Shown: positions 1 to 8,619, counted from the stretch's first letter. The stretch: 13,990 nt of DNA from Larix sibirica (GCA_004151065.3 NWUY0304273375.1:1-13990); one strand, 5' to 3'. Translations and numbers: made by a program. Notes: generated from the sequence alone by a model not told the origin.

Positions 1-142
1 AATAAGGACTGGCAATTTCTGTGTGGACATAGCCCATCTTGGGTGAACCACGTTATGTTGGTGTCTCTCTTGTATTGTGTTTATGTGATTTATATTTGCA
101 TCTTGTTTATTGTTATTGCTCTGTGATCCTGTTTTTCTAACA
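1..142 (+). mobile_element. 3' part of a probable LTR (LTR retrotransposon), plus orientation
   Basis: The segment GTGGACATAGCCC followed by GGGTGAACCACGTTA resembles a signature I know from the downstream half of many plant Copia-type LTRs (usually GTGGACGTAG then GAACCACGT). A T-rich tract follows and ends in CTAACA at 137-142, the usual CA end of an LTR. The next base, 143, is already LINE reverse transcriptase coding sequence read on the other strand. No primer-binding site follows, so this should be a 3' LTR or a solo LTR whose start lies left of the window. If so, the target duplication would be about 5 bp beginning at 143 (CTTTG). The family assignment rests on recalled signature only. 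Confidence 0.5.
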
Positions 143-1816
143 CTTTGAGAACGTGTGGCCCACCATAATCGTCCTGTAGTTGTTGGGGTATGAGATGGGA
201 CTTGATTTATGTATCACGTGGATGATATGATGTGACCATGCCGGTGGAAACATAATACATAATACATGATTAAAGAGATCAGCCAAGTAGCTAACCAAAT
301 CATGAAGGATATGCTTGAAGAATTCTACTTGGAACCCTTCCTCACATACTGCTTTGTTGTTGTTCATCACCCAAATGGCCTCTTTGATTTCCTTATTTGA
401 GAACAAGTGGCATGAGGAGGGTGGAGAGGTAACATGAATATGGGGTTGCCCAAGAATATTGTAAAGAGTGGAGGTGTGGGAGGACACAGATGTAGGGTCA
501 AGATCAAACAAGAGGGGGGATTGTTGGGGGAGAATGGTGCGCCATAAGTGTATGGGGGAGTGAGAAAGGAGAGCACAAAGGTATTGTCTCTTGTGAGAAA
601 CAAAAAGTTGTTTATTGTGAGAGGAGGTGACGATATGAATATTTGAGGTTGGAGTAAGAGGATTGAGAGTGGATAAAGGCATGCCAAAGTTGGAGGTGGA
701 TAGTCTTGCATTCTTCATCATACCATTTGTTCATGGGACAATAACCAATATTTTGGGAGGGGGAAGCAGGGAGGGTGGAGTGAGGGGAGGACTTGAGGGT
801 TTCTCTCCAAATGATGGATGAAATGTAGGTGTACTTGGTAGATGTAGAGTCAAGCGAGGAGAATTGGGTCTCAAATGGGAGCATTTGGCGAAGGTTACAA
901 GAAAATATGTCTAGGTCTCCCTCGTTGAACTGGAAGGTAGTGTGGGGTGGGCCCCATGGGAAGGGTTGGGGTTGGGGTGGAAGGGGGTTGACACGAAGAG
1001 AGAAGGAAAGAAGAGCATGGTATGAAAGGAGAATGGGAGAAACAAAGAAATGATGATTAGAGGAAATAGGTGTTATTTGGACAGGACATAGTCAACAACA
1101 CTTTCCCCTTTGCCATGAGGTCGACACATGAAGAAGCGAGAATCCATAAAATAGGTGAGCCCGTTTAGAATCAACAAATCTTGAGATTCCCCTAGTTGTA
1201 AAATGTGTCGACCATAAGTTGTAATAGGTTCCAAAGCATCTTCGGACATCCAGTGAAGCCTCACTATCTTTGGATCTATCTCCTGAGTGTAAAATGTGTC
1301 ATCTGACTGATTGTGGAGAGGAATCCGTAGGAGTTTGGTATGGGTGTTGAAATCCCCTAAAAGAATAATTGTCCCAACCTCTTAGTAATGGGTGATGCCA
1401 AAATACAAATCTATAAAGGGGTCCCCGCCAGGACCATTATATATAGCACAAGGTGAAGAGGCTAGGGCGAAGTAACATACTGTAATGTAAGTGTTCCTAG
1501 GGATGCTTACACCTCTAACCCAAACCCACATGAACCTGGAAAACTCATCTACAACCACCATAGATATCTTGTTTCAAAGAGAATCTCTAGTCAAACAAGT
1601 AACTCCTCCTGAACCTCTGACTCCGCCTGAGCTCCTTGTCTCATGTTTGTAGGTTGACAACCAATGGTATCCTGTAATGTCTGGGAGAGGATGGACTGAG
1701 CTCTCAAGAGTCTCAGTTACAATTAAGAGATTAAATGACCGAAGAGAATCATACATCAGACCTCGTGATGACCAGAAGGATCCATTGCCATTCCAATAGC
1801 TAATGGAGATGATTAT
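143..1816 (-). pseudogene. LINE-A ORF2 relic: endonuclease plus truncated reverse transcriptase
   Basis: The apurinic-like endonuclease is readable in pieces: IIISISYWNGNG (from 1816), LLIVTET (near 1720), GITGYHW-like and GGVRGSGGV segments, WVWVRGVSIPRNTYITVCYF (about 1530-1470), LLGDFNTHTK (about 1364-1335) and GESVVDYVL (about 1100-1075). After a frameshift, SSNHHFF stands where the family has SDH, so the last catalytic Asp reads Asn. The linker carries NKWYDEECK (730-704). The reverse transcriptase begins with IKEAIWVMNNNKA, then FQVEFFKHILHDLVSYLADLF, and ends with NYRTIMVGHTFSK at 143, just before the catalytic core. The expected start codon reads ATA at 1816-1814, 41 bases past the ORF1 stop. 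At least three frameshifts and several stops are present. Its product would have nicked the target and copied LINE RNA. Confidence 0.85.
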
Positions 1817-1857
1817 GCCCCTACACCTCTCCTAGTGTGCCCAACATTTGGGGGCCC

Positions 1858-2705
1858 CTAATCGGGGTTCCCACCTAGGTGGGGGGATCCCCATATGACT
1901 GCTTTGAGGTTCCAAATGATTATCCATTTACCTGCTTATCATGTTGCTATAACCAATTCTCTAGAGTGTTTGAGCTCCATAGCATATGATTTGGTGAGAT
2001 CTTCGTCAAGGAAGATTTTACTGAGAAGAGAGAGCAACCTTCTCTTAGATTTTGGAGCTCAAAGTCGATTAGATGCAGACCTGAATCAAATGAAAATAGT
2101 GGATTTGGACCCAAGCCAAGATGTATCTAATATCACATCAGGAGAATTAAATTATCTGTTAGAAATAAGGTCTCGATTTCCATGGGGTTTGAGGATGGAA
2201 GACGTAAAGAGAGTCCCCTCACTTTGAGGTTCAATTCCCATGCTCGCTTATTGGGATCCTCTACCAATTTGGCTTGTACTACATCCTCAATTACTTCCAA
2301 AGGAGAATTAACATCTCTTCCCCTAACTACCTGTGCAAATGTGGCCTCGTGTGATCTAATCTCCTCTTATTTGTTTTTAAGATAAAAAAATTCAGCATGT
2401 AAAGCATCACTAGGGGAATGAAGGGCCTCATGCTAATTATGTTCATTGATCATGTTATTCAATGATTTATTCTCTCACTCCACCTTTTCTACTCAGTTTA
2501 TGAGTGCACAAATCTTTGTATGTAGGACCAAGTTTGATGACTCCAAGGCTTCAAGTCTAGTGATCAATTCTTGAATAATTCTATCGTTGTTCCCATTGTC
2601 GTAGTCCTGCGTGTCTGAGTTTAAAATACATGTAATTGCCTTATTGTTGGTGATTTCCACATTAAGAGGTCATGCCATCTCTTTCCTCGAACTATCACTA
2701 GATGC
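1858..2705 (-). pseudogene. LINE-A ORF1 relic: L1-like RNA-binding protein with coiled coil
   Basis: In one minus-strand frame with scattered stops, the translation first gives a heptad-rich stretch (IIQELITRLEALESS and on, about 2600-2460). The next part includes ATFAQVVRGRDVNSPLEV and VQAKLVEDPNKRAWELNLKV (about 2350-2215). After one frameshift near 2135 it continues with DVILDTSWLGSKSTIFI, KIFLDEDLTKS, RELVIAT and AGKWIIIWNLKAVIWG. This order of coiled coil, RRM-like segment and a C-terminal domain with an EDLT-type motif is that of L1 ORF1 proteins, which coat LINE RNA and act as nucleic-acid chaperones. The frame ends at a TAG at 1860-1858. At least seven in-frame stops plus the frameshift make it non-functional. 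The plus-strand ORF over the same bases (1895-2227) is a shadow. Confidence 0.75.
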
Positions 2706-2872
2706 ATCGGTTAATAACAAGGAGGGCCGAAGGATTTGCAATTGTATGGCTTGGTGAATCCCCCAAGGGCATATTCATCCACTCCAAATTGTACTCAATT
2801 ACTAACTTCATTTTCTCAAATTTCTGCCTTGATTCTCTGATATGGAAATACCGGAGGCTCTTTCAATGGTTA

Positions 2873-3105
2873 TTCCCAATGGCTCAAAATTTCGATGGCA
2901 CAATTCCCCCGATCTCTTGATGGCGGCTTGATCCCCAGCTCAATTTGACGGCACAAAATTTCAGTAGCAAATTTTTGCTCCTGAAGGCTTTCCCAATGAC
3001 TCAAACTTCCGACATATGATGGCTCGATCCCTTGACGGTGGCTCCTCGATGGCATAGAGCCCACAGTCTCACGATGGACGAAGAGGAGACTCACACAATG
3101 GGAAT
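2873..3105. repeat. Imperfect tandem duplication of about 116 bp in the LINE-A leader
   Basis: The block starting TTCCCAATGGCTCAAA at 2873 recurs as TTCCCAATGACTCAAA at 2990. The block GATCTCTTGATGGCGGCT at 2911 recurs as GATCCCTTGACGGTGGCT at 3026. The offsets are 117 and 115 bases, so two diverged units lie side by side. A shorter echo follows: GGGCCCGCGAACAG at 3117 and GGGCCTGCGAACAG at 3164. The block lies just upstream of LINE-A ORF1 in its reading direction. No coding role is evident; the minus-strand ORF over it (2870-3181) has no family features I recognise. Confidence 0.6.
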
Positions 3106-3289
3106 CAGTCACAAGAGGGCCCGCGAACAGGAGAACATGAATAGAGCTCGACGATCGATGGGAGGGCCTGCGAACAGTCACGAAGGACTAAGGGACCAAG
3201 GGATAGGTTATGATCAATGTAATACTCTGGATACCTTAGTTATCTCTTCCAATGTAGTGCAAATACTGACCATAATCTTAAAAAACATG

Positions 3290-3870
3290 AAGTTATAATG
3301 AAATATTATTCCCCGTGTTGGACTAATATGTCCACTTATAATTTAGAGGCGTGTCTGAAAACAATGCCATTTTTTAGAGGATGTATTGTAGTTGTTTCCC
3401 CCCTATTTCTCTCGAATCTAATGTAAGATTTAGTTCTCCTTCTAACATAACATTACTCCCATTCAAATGCCCATAATCAACCATCCTTCCCAATAATGTC
3501 TCCTCTCCCCCTATGGGCCACAAGCATTAATCAACCTCAAGTTTTTTCCAAGCTCTTTAGCATAAAGATCCACTAAAATACATGAATTCAAAACTATCGA
3601 AGAAATGGGGGAAATTTTAGTATTCCATCTGGTGACCAAAACGCCAGATGGGCATACAGTGACCAAAACGCCAGATGGGCATACAACATCTACTACACTA
3701 ATAGTCCGATCTTTTAAGATGGAAGATAGAAAATCCATGGCTTTATTTACTGGATCGATAGTTTTTTGTAACATCAGTAAATATGGTTTATATAAATGAA
3801 GTAGTCTTTTGACAACTAGCTATTTGTGGGGACCCTCAACCCCTTTGATATTGAGAGAGAGAATGATCAT
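3290..3870 (-). pseudogene. LINE-B ORF2 relic: N-terminal endonuclease part
   Basis: Reading starts at an ATG (3870-3868) with MIILSLNIKGVEGP, the usual opening of plant LINE ORF2 (family form MIILSWNVRGLGGP). It continues with VVKRLLHLYKPYLLMLQKT, where the family has QET, so the metal-binding Glu reads Lys. Next come PSGVLVTRWNTKISPISS and VDLYAKELGKNLRLINACGP, then a stop. After a frameshift, EGELNLTLDSREIGG corresponds to GGDLNFTL, with the key Asp read as Glu. The frame fades out near 3290. Two catalytic replacements, stops and a frameshift show it is inactive. A perfect 27-bp duplication lies inside it at 3632-3685. Confidence 0.78.
3632..3685. repeat. Perfect 27-bp tandem duplication inside the LINE-B endonuclease
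   Basis: Two identical 27-base units lie at 3632-3658 and 3659-3685, each beginning GTGACCAAAACGCCAGAT. On the minus strand the duplication is in frame and doubles a nine-residue stretch (VCPSGVLVT) that other family members have once as a glycine-rich (SGGLA-type) segment. The two units show no differences, although the surrounding element is heavily mutated, so the duplication is recent compared with the decay of the element. Confidence 0.9.
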
Positions 3871-4589
3871 TTGGAAACCACTTTCTCGGCTTTCACTGCT
3901 CCAAGGGCCCCATCTATGACAACTTGTTTACCTTAACTAATTTCCTTCTCTGCCTTGGACTTGGCTATTGTTATATGTGATTTCCTGCCAATTGTAGAAA
4001 ATAATTTATCCATAGCCAAACCCCACTCCACTCCTCTTGGATCCTCTGCCACTTTTTTAAAGATCTTAGCTGATAATTTGATTTTAAGCAGGTTTTGGGA
4101 CTGGTATATTTCTTCTTACTATCCTTGTTAAGAGAGTAGGTTAATGAGTTTTCATCCTCATTTCTTTCATATTTCATGTTTGGAACAAAGACTATTCCAA
4201 TACTAATGAGGTGTTTGGAACATAAGTAAAAAAAAAAAACTCTCACCCAACCTTCATCCGATTCCTCCCACTCAAATCATCCAAGGGGTCACCACAACCT
4301 ACTATAGGTTTTTCTTTTATTTTTGTAAGTTTATTTTTAGAAATTAACGAACCACAATTGACTCCAAGAGGACCTATAGTAAAGTCAAGCGATTTCGTAC
4401 CTTTTTACCATAGCAGGTTGGCTATACTACATCAATTTTGTTTGATCTATCTCATGGCCACTATTTAATGCCATTTCCTTGGTTGCTTTGTCAAGTTCAC
4501 CCTTGGAAACACTTGCTTCCAAACCATTATCACTGACCATTAAGCCTCGTCCATTGAATTTTTTAATCCACTACTTTTTCCAGTATGAG

Positions 4590-5890
4590 GGAGCCGTGAA
4601 ATGGTAATGTGCAGGCTGCACTCAGGTGACCAACTTCATTACAAATTTTGCATCTAAACAGTAATTGCTAGTAATCTAATTTTTGTGTATATGCATGGAA
4701 TCCCATTCAATGTCTTTCTCCTCCAACAACCTCTGTTTGAGATCCATCTTGACCAATATGCATGCCATTATCCAGTTAGGTTTATCCATCCAACTATCTT
4801 CACTTCCATTGAAACAACCTATTGAGTTACCCACTACCTCCATAATCTTGTTATGCCACAGTTCACGTGGTAATCATAACACTAACACCCATATTTTTTG
4901 TATGAAAATAGGTTCCCTTCAAGGTTAATGCTAGGGCTCCATTTTTTCAAACATTGACCCGATGGTCCCCATCTCCATTCTTGTGACGTAATCAACTTCA
5001 CATCCTCCTCTTTCTGCAAGATAAAACATGGCCATTCATGCACCAAGAAATGAAACCTAGGCACATAACCTGCTATGGGTTTCCATTGCACCACCATCCA
5101 CTATTTGTGTATCTCCCCTCTGATAATTTTGTTGGAGAATTTATCAACAGTGGTTGAAGCCATCAACCCCTCCACCTCTCCCATCTCAACATCCAAACCA
5201 ATGACCATTTTTACCTTATATGCTCTCTCTCTAATGCATTTATTCTTCCATTTGTTGCAAGGCCAGGGAGATATCTTTGCCAGTAAACCTCTCTCCTCCC
5301 CTTCAAGGATCTTCGTTACCACGTCTTTCTCTACCTCACCCAAAAATCTCAGTCTATTCTTTGGCTCTGTATCACCTTTATCTCTACTGGGATTATGCCA
5401 ATAATCAATCACTAGAGATTTCAATGGACGATTGGATACTATCTCATCTAGCTTCAACCCCAATTTAATTGGTATGTCAACTATTAAATGTGAAACCCCC
5501 AATACACTAATAGCTTGTTCCTTGGGTCTCCCGTGCTCCTCCATCACACCGTTGTTTGGTTGATCCATTGACATTGCATCCTTCACCAACTTTGTCGATG
5601 TAGTCTCCTTCCCTTCCCTTGCCCTTTGCCATATGAATATTAATTCCTCGTGTGATCCAAAGACTAAGCTAGGGCTAGAAACCATCCCACCATAATAGTC
5701 AACTAGGTCCTCCATGATTGCCCTAAGATTATGACTTGCCACCTCCTTAGCCACCGGGATAACCGTAGGTTGATATGTGCCCCATCTGCCCTCACGTGGG
5801 AAACTCACATAGAACCTTCTTGTTGCATAGATCACTCCAATGTGTTCTATAACTATCTTCCTTTGCCTTTCTAATGATGGGGAGATTAAG
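4590..5890 (-). pseudogene. LINE-B ORF1 relic: DUF4283-like domain with CCHC zinc knuckle
   Basis: One minus-strand frame stays open for about 260 codons (from about 5890 to 5101). It is stopped by a single TAG at 5103-5101, then continues in the same frame for 71 more codons to 4882. The start must lie at or above 5890; no ATG is obvious. The N-terminal part (VIYATRRFYVSFPREGRWG onward) is unassigned. After the stop comes QWKPIAGYVPRF, EWPCFILQKEEDV and EWRWGPSG, typical of plant LINE DUF4283 domains. After a frameshift it reads LPRELWHNKIMEVVGNSIG and ILVKMDLKQRLLEE. It then gives FRCKICNEVGHLSAAC, a complete CX2CX4HX4C knuckle at 4652-4611. Such proteins bind the LINE RNA. One stop and at least one frameshift make it a pseudogene, though it is the best preserved LINE reading frame here. 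Confidence 0.8.
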
Positions 5891-6303
5891 AGTGGTCACT
5901 AGACTTACATTGGTGCATTTGAACAATTCTCAAAGACAAGGTAAGAATGACAAAGTAACCAATGAAGTTGTAGTTTGCATTATCAATTTGGAAGTTGCAT
6001 CGATTATAAAAAAAAATGAGTGATAGAGTTTTGTGCTACTACTAAAATTTGTGACAAGGACAATCACGTGGTAGCTTATCTTTGGGATAACATTGGAGAT
6101 AGTCTTTTTTAGTGATCCCCATGGTAGGGGTGATTTTTGCTTCTGAGTAAGTTTTTATTCATAATTTCACTTTCATTCTCAAAGTGCCATCTTTTAAAAC
6201 AATTTGAAGAGGTTGAACAACATAAGTAGTTAATTTGTAAGTATGAAATAATTATTTAAAGTGAATAGTTAATATAAATAATTTCATTAAAGTTATTAAA
6301 AAC
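5891..6303. other. Unassigned stretch between LINE-B and LINE-C
   Basis: This AT-rich segment has no ORF with family features on either strand. By position it could be the 5' leader of LINE-B, whose ORF1 frame is open only from about 5890. I see no repeat structure or RNA gene in it. Confidence 0.4.
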
Positions 6304-6559
6304 TTTTTTTTAATGAAAACAAGTAGATAACTTATATTAAAAAGCTGAGATATACAACCAAAATTACAAAACTACTCACCCTACTGAAGAGGGGATCCAA
6401 ATAAACTTGCTTACTATACATAATTTCCCATTCCCTGAACATTACATTCAAATATTTTTCCCAGCTATAACAAAAATTCTTACACTATATATGCAAATAT
6501 ATTGTCCTAATAAGACGACACAACTATAATACATAACATAAACAAAAAGAAGAAAACCA

Positions 6560-7106
6560 TACTAAAAGTATCAAGGGCTATCCTCAACCAGCTTGCTTGG
6601 AGGAATCCAGGTCCATGAGTTCTTTGGAAGGTTGATGAACTGAACCTTCTCCTGGGGCCTTGTGTACTGATGGAAGTGGTCTCAACAGTGGCTTTCCTCA
6701 GCCAAATTGAGTAATTTGTCCATGTCATCCAACAATTTGTCTATCTGATCGCCTTGTACTCTGACATTGCCCTCGAACTCATCCATTATGGTGTCCAACA
6801 AAGAAATATGGTATGAAATTTGGTGCATGGCATACACATGCCATCCCAATGAGATTGCAAAATTCTTAACATGGCCTTGACGTCACCAAGCTTGGATTGA
6901 ACCACACACAATTTCGCCTTCCAAGAAGCCATATTTATCTTTGGGAAATCCCCCCTTCGTATTCCAACCAAACCACGACACCCTACCTTGAAATCTCCAT
7001 CAACAGTGGTGGACAACTTGATGGAGAACATATGCAAAATAAACAAAACACCAGAAGGAGACCCTACTATGGGAGGAGAGCGAAGTCCCTTCGAAGTTGG
7101 GGACAA
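6560..7106 (-). pseudogene. Coding-like tail downstream of the LINE-C RNase H, unidentified
   Basis: A 106-codon minus-strand frame (7106-6786) reads on, after one frameshift, into LLDTIMDEFEGNVRVQGDQI, DKLLDDMDKLLNLAEESHC, a stop, and DHFHQYTRPQEKVQFINLP to about 6570. The charged, heptad-like pattern suggests a helical segment, and the way sense continues across one shift and one stop suggests a real decayed coding region rather than chance. I do not recognise the family. It may be a C-terminal extension of the LINE polyprotein or host sequence captured by the element. No function is assigned. Confidence 0.4.
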
Positions 7107-7570
7107 AATTGGACATAAAACACCATTTTCAAAGGATACTCACAACTTTGCTGCTAGTAACTTTGTAATTCATGAGCAATGTATGAGCTTAGGAACTAGC
7201 GCAACCCTTGAAGCAAACCTTCTTGCCAAAATCCCTCCAAAAGAGCCAAAAATTAAACCTAGAAGGAACATAGAGTCGAAAATGGGCAGAAAACAAAGCA
7301 CGTAATGGATGTCCCAAGACTCATAAATCCCACAGTCTTCCTAAGGAGAAATTAAAGCAACCATAATGCCTAGTGTGCGACTGTAGAGAAAGGAGTATAG
7401 TGTGGAGTCTTTGCACAAGGGGGAATTAAAACACATGTAATGTCTTGAGAAACTTCCAAGGGACAAGTGCCCTTTCCAAACAATGCATGCAATGGCGGGA
7501 TTTAATGGCATGAGTTGACACATACAATGGGGAAATTGCTATGGTATCCACCTTCTGCAAGGAGAATCAT

Positions 7571-7955
7571 CTATTTGAATACCAACACCTTTATCCAAAT
7601 TAGCCTCTTGGTTTTTGCCAGTGTGTCAACAAGAGAATTGTTTTCCCTTCTAATGTGCATTAGGCTCAATTCCTTAATCTCCTTAAGAAACCAAAGGGCT
7701 CACTTTTGAATCCTTCCATGGGTGGTCTTGTCTTTACCTTATCCTATCTTGACAGAGTGAATGAAACACATGGAATCGCCAAAGACAATCACTTTCCGCA
7801 CCTGAAGAGGTGCATCTGCTCCCATCATTAAAGCAAACCATTCTACTTGATTATTAGTGGCCATGCCTAGACCCCAAGTGAAAATATTCACAATTGTCTC
7901 TCAGGGGTCCAATAAAACTCCCTTGCACCTGCCACCCTTGAACGTTATAAAAAAC
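7571..7955 (-). pseudogene. LINE-C RNase H domain relic
   Basis: A single minus-strand frame with three internal stops gives CKGVLLDP, TIVNIFTWGLGMATNNQVEW, VRKVIVFGDSMCFIHSVKIG, LKEIKELSLMHIRRENNS and LVDTLAK before a TAG at 7573-7571. This is the RNase H fold of plant LINE ORF2 proteins, which degrades the RNA strand of the RNA-DNA hybrid. Three of the four catalytic acids are still visible: Glu of NNQVEW, Asp of GDS and Asp of LVDTLA. The first one (FFDGA-type strand) is not; the corresponding start reads FFITFKGG, and a short deletion is likely. The GDS form and the NNQVEW context favour a LINE over the RNase H of LTR elements, which usually reads YSDS. The stops TGA, TAA and TGA rule out function. 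Confidence 0.8.
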
Positions 7956-7965
7956 TTGCATTTAA

Positions 7966-8588
7966 TTTTAGTTATTATTTTTTAAGGAAATTTTGATGCA
8001 ACTTTTAATTTTCTTGAAATATTTAAATGAAAGGTAATTCAACTATGAATGGATGAATCTAAAACTTATGCCTTTCCTCTCAACAACATACCTTAAACAT
8101 ATAATTCAAAGGGTTAATTCAACTTCTAAAACTTAATTTAAATTATATATACATATTTAGAAAGAAATTAGAACTTAGTAGATAACCTTACATACACATG
8201 CTCAAGTTTTATAAAAATTATAAAGAATAGGGATTTGGTTGAATTTGTAAAGTTTGCTACCTGTCCAAGAGCATTAACGAACATTAAAAATCTATTTTTC
8301 CAATAAAAATTACAATTAAAAATATTATAAAAACACTTAGAACATAAAAAAATTAAATCATCATATCTCTCCCGGCTGACAAAGGTGTGGTGTTGATTTT
8401 TGATATCTTATGTGGAATACTTTGTTTAATGTTTAATTATTATTTGAAACAGTTATAGGCTAATTATAGCTTATAATTAAGGTTAAAGAAAATAAGTTTA
8501 TAAAAACTAAAAAGCATAGTTTGTGAGGCAAGATCACGGGTTTACATTTGAACCCTTCGTTTGGCTGCCCTGCAATTCAAAAATTTGT
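7966..8588. other. AT-rich intergenic stretch upstream of the PPR gene
   Basis: This is strongly AT-rich, with no coding frame and no recognisable element. It separates the start of the LINE-C relic from the presumed promoter of the PPR gene. A segment at 8537-8558 (GGGTTTACATTTGAACCC) is an imperfect inverted repeat whose minus strand faintly resembles a Pol III B-box, but no A-box accompanies it. Confidence 0.4.
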
Positions 8589-8607
8589 GATATATATAAT
8601 ATATAAT
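8589..8607 (+). promoter_or_regulatory. TATA-rich stretch, possible core promoter of the PPR gene
   Basis: TATATATAATATATAAT lies about 285 bases before the chosen start codon. It could serve as a TATA box, giving a leader of roughly 250 bases. A second candidate, CTATATTTTTTT near 8698, would give a shorter leader starting near 8730. The choice cannot be made from sequence; in AT-rich DNA such runs also occur by chance. Confidence 0.3.
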
Positions 8608-8619
8608 ATGTATACTAAC

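Larger units (their letters stand above)
143..3180 (-). mobile_element. LINE-A: decayed L1-like non-LTR retrotransposon, cut off inside the reverse transcriptase
   Basis: Read on the minus strand, the pieces come in L1 order: a repeat-rich leader (about 3180-2710), ORF1 with coiled coil and RNA-binding part (about 2705-1858), then ORF2 with endonuclease (about 1816-1040), a linker with a WYDEEC motif (about 1040-560) and the first reverse transcriptase block (about 560-143). Both ORFs are broken by several stops and frameshifts, so the copy is dead. The reverse transcriptase ends abruptly at 143, where the probable LTR begins. The catalytic YADD block and 3' end are not in the window. The 5' limit is an estimate: recognisable LINE-B endonuclease starts at about 3290, so the LINE-A end lies between about 3110 and 3290. 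Confidence 0.85.
3290..5890 (-). mobile_element. LINE-B: second LINE type, DUF4283/zinc-knuckle ORF1 and start of ORF2
   Basis: On the minus strand this element runs from an ORF1 that is open from about 5890, through a DUF4283-like domain and a CCHC zinc knuckle (4652-4611), to an ORF2 that starts at an ATG at 3870-3868 and holds the first half of an endonuclease. Recognisable coding ends at about 3290, where LINE-A leader sequence begins. Reverse transcriptase and RNase H are missing from this copy. Its ORF1 is unrelated in type to that of LINE-A, so the two are separate families. The stretch between the knuckle and ORF2 (about 4600-3871) is a poorly conserved linker with several stops and an A12 run at 4228-4239 on the plus strand. 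Confidence 0.8.
6304..7955 (-). mobile_element. LINE-C: 3' fragment of a LINE with RNase H domain and poly(A) tail
   Basis: On the minus strand an RNase H domain (about 7955-7571) is followed by more coding-like sequence with stops. It ends in an untranslated part (rich in TTTTTAATATAA and TTTTCATT) and an A9 run (T9 at 6304-6312 on the plus strand), which looks like the poly(A) tail of a plant L1-type LINE. Reverse transcriptase is absent, so the copy is 5'-truncated. This is common for LINEs because reverse transcription often stops early. The element may belong to the same broad type as LINE-B, since DUF4283/knuckle LINEs often carry a C-terminal RNase H, but this cannot be shown from non-overlapping parts. 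Confidence 0.7.

Noticed and set aside
1895-2227. Plus-strand 110-codon ORF
   Set aside because: It overlaps the LINE-A ORF1 relic, whose minus-strand translation has clear family features; the plus-strand reading has none.
4228-4239. A12 run as a LINE poly(A) tail on the plus strand
   Set aside because: It sits inside the minus-strand linker of LINE-B with no element end or duplication next to it; more likely a simple run.
5075-5468. Plus-strand ORFs of 109 and 63 codons
   Set aside because: They are antisense to the long LINE-B ORF1 frame and show no protein family features.
6897-7305. Plus-strand ORFs of 73 and 105 codons
   Set aside because: They lie antisense to the LINE-C tail. The longer one is charged and not obviously random, but has no recognisable family and lacks promoter context; the minus-strand reading fits the element better.
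8537-8558. B-box-like inverted repeat (GGGTTTACATTTGAACCC)
   Set aside because: The match to a Pol III B-box is partial and no A-box lies at the required distance on either strand.
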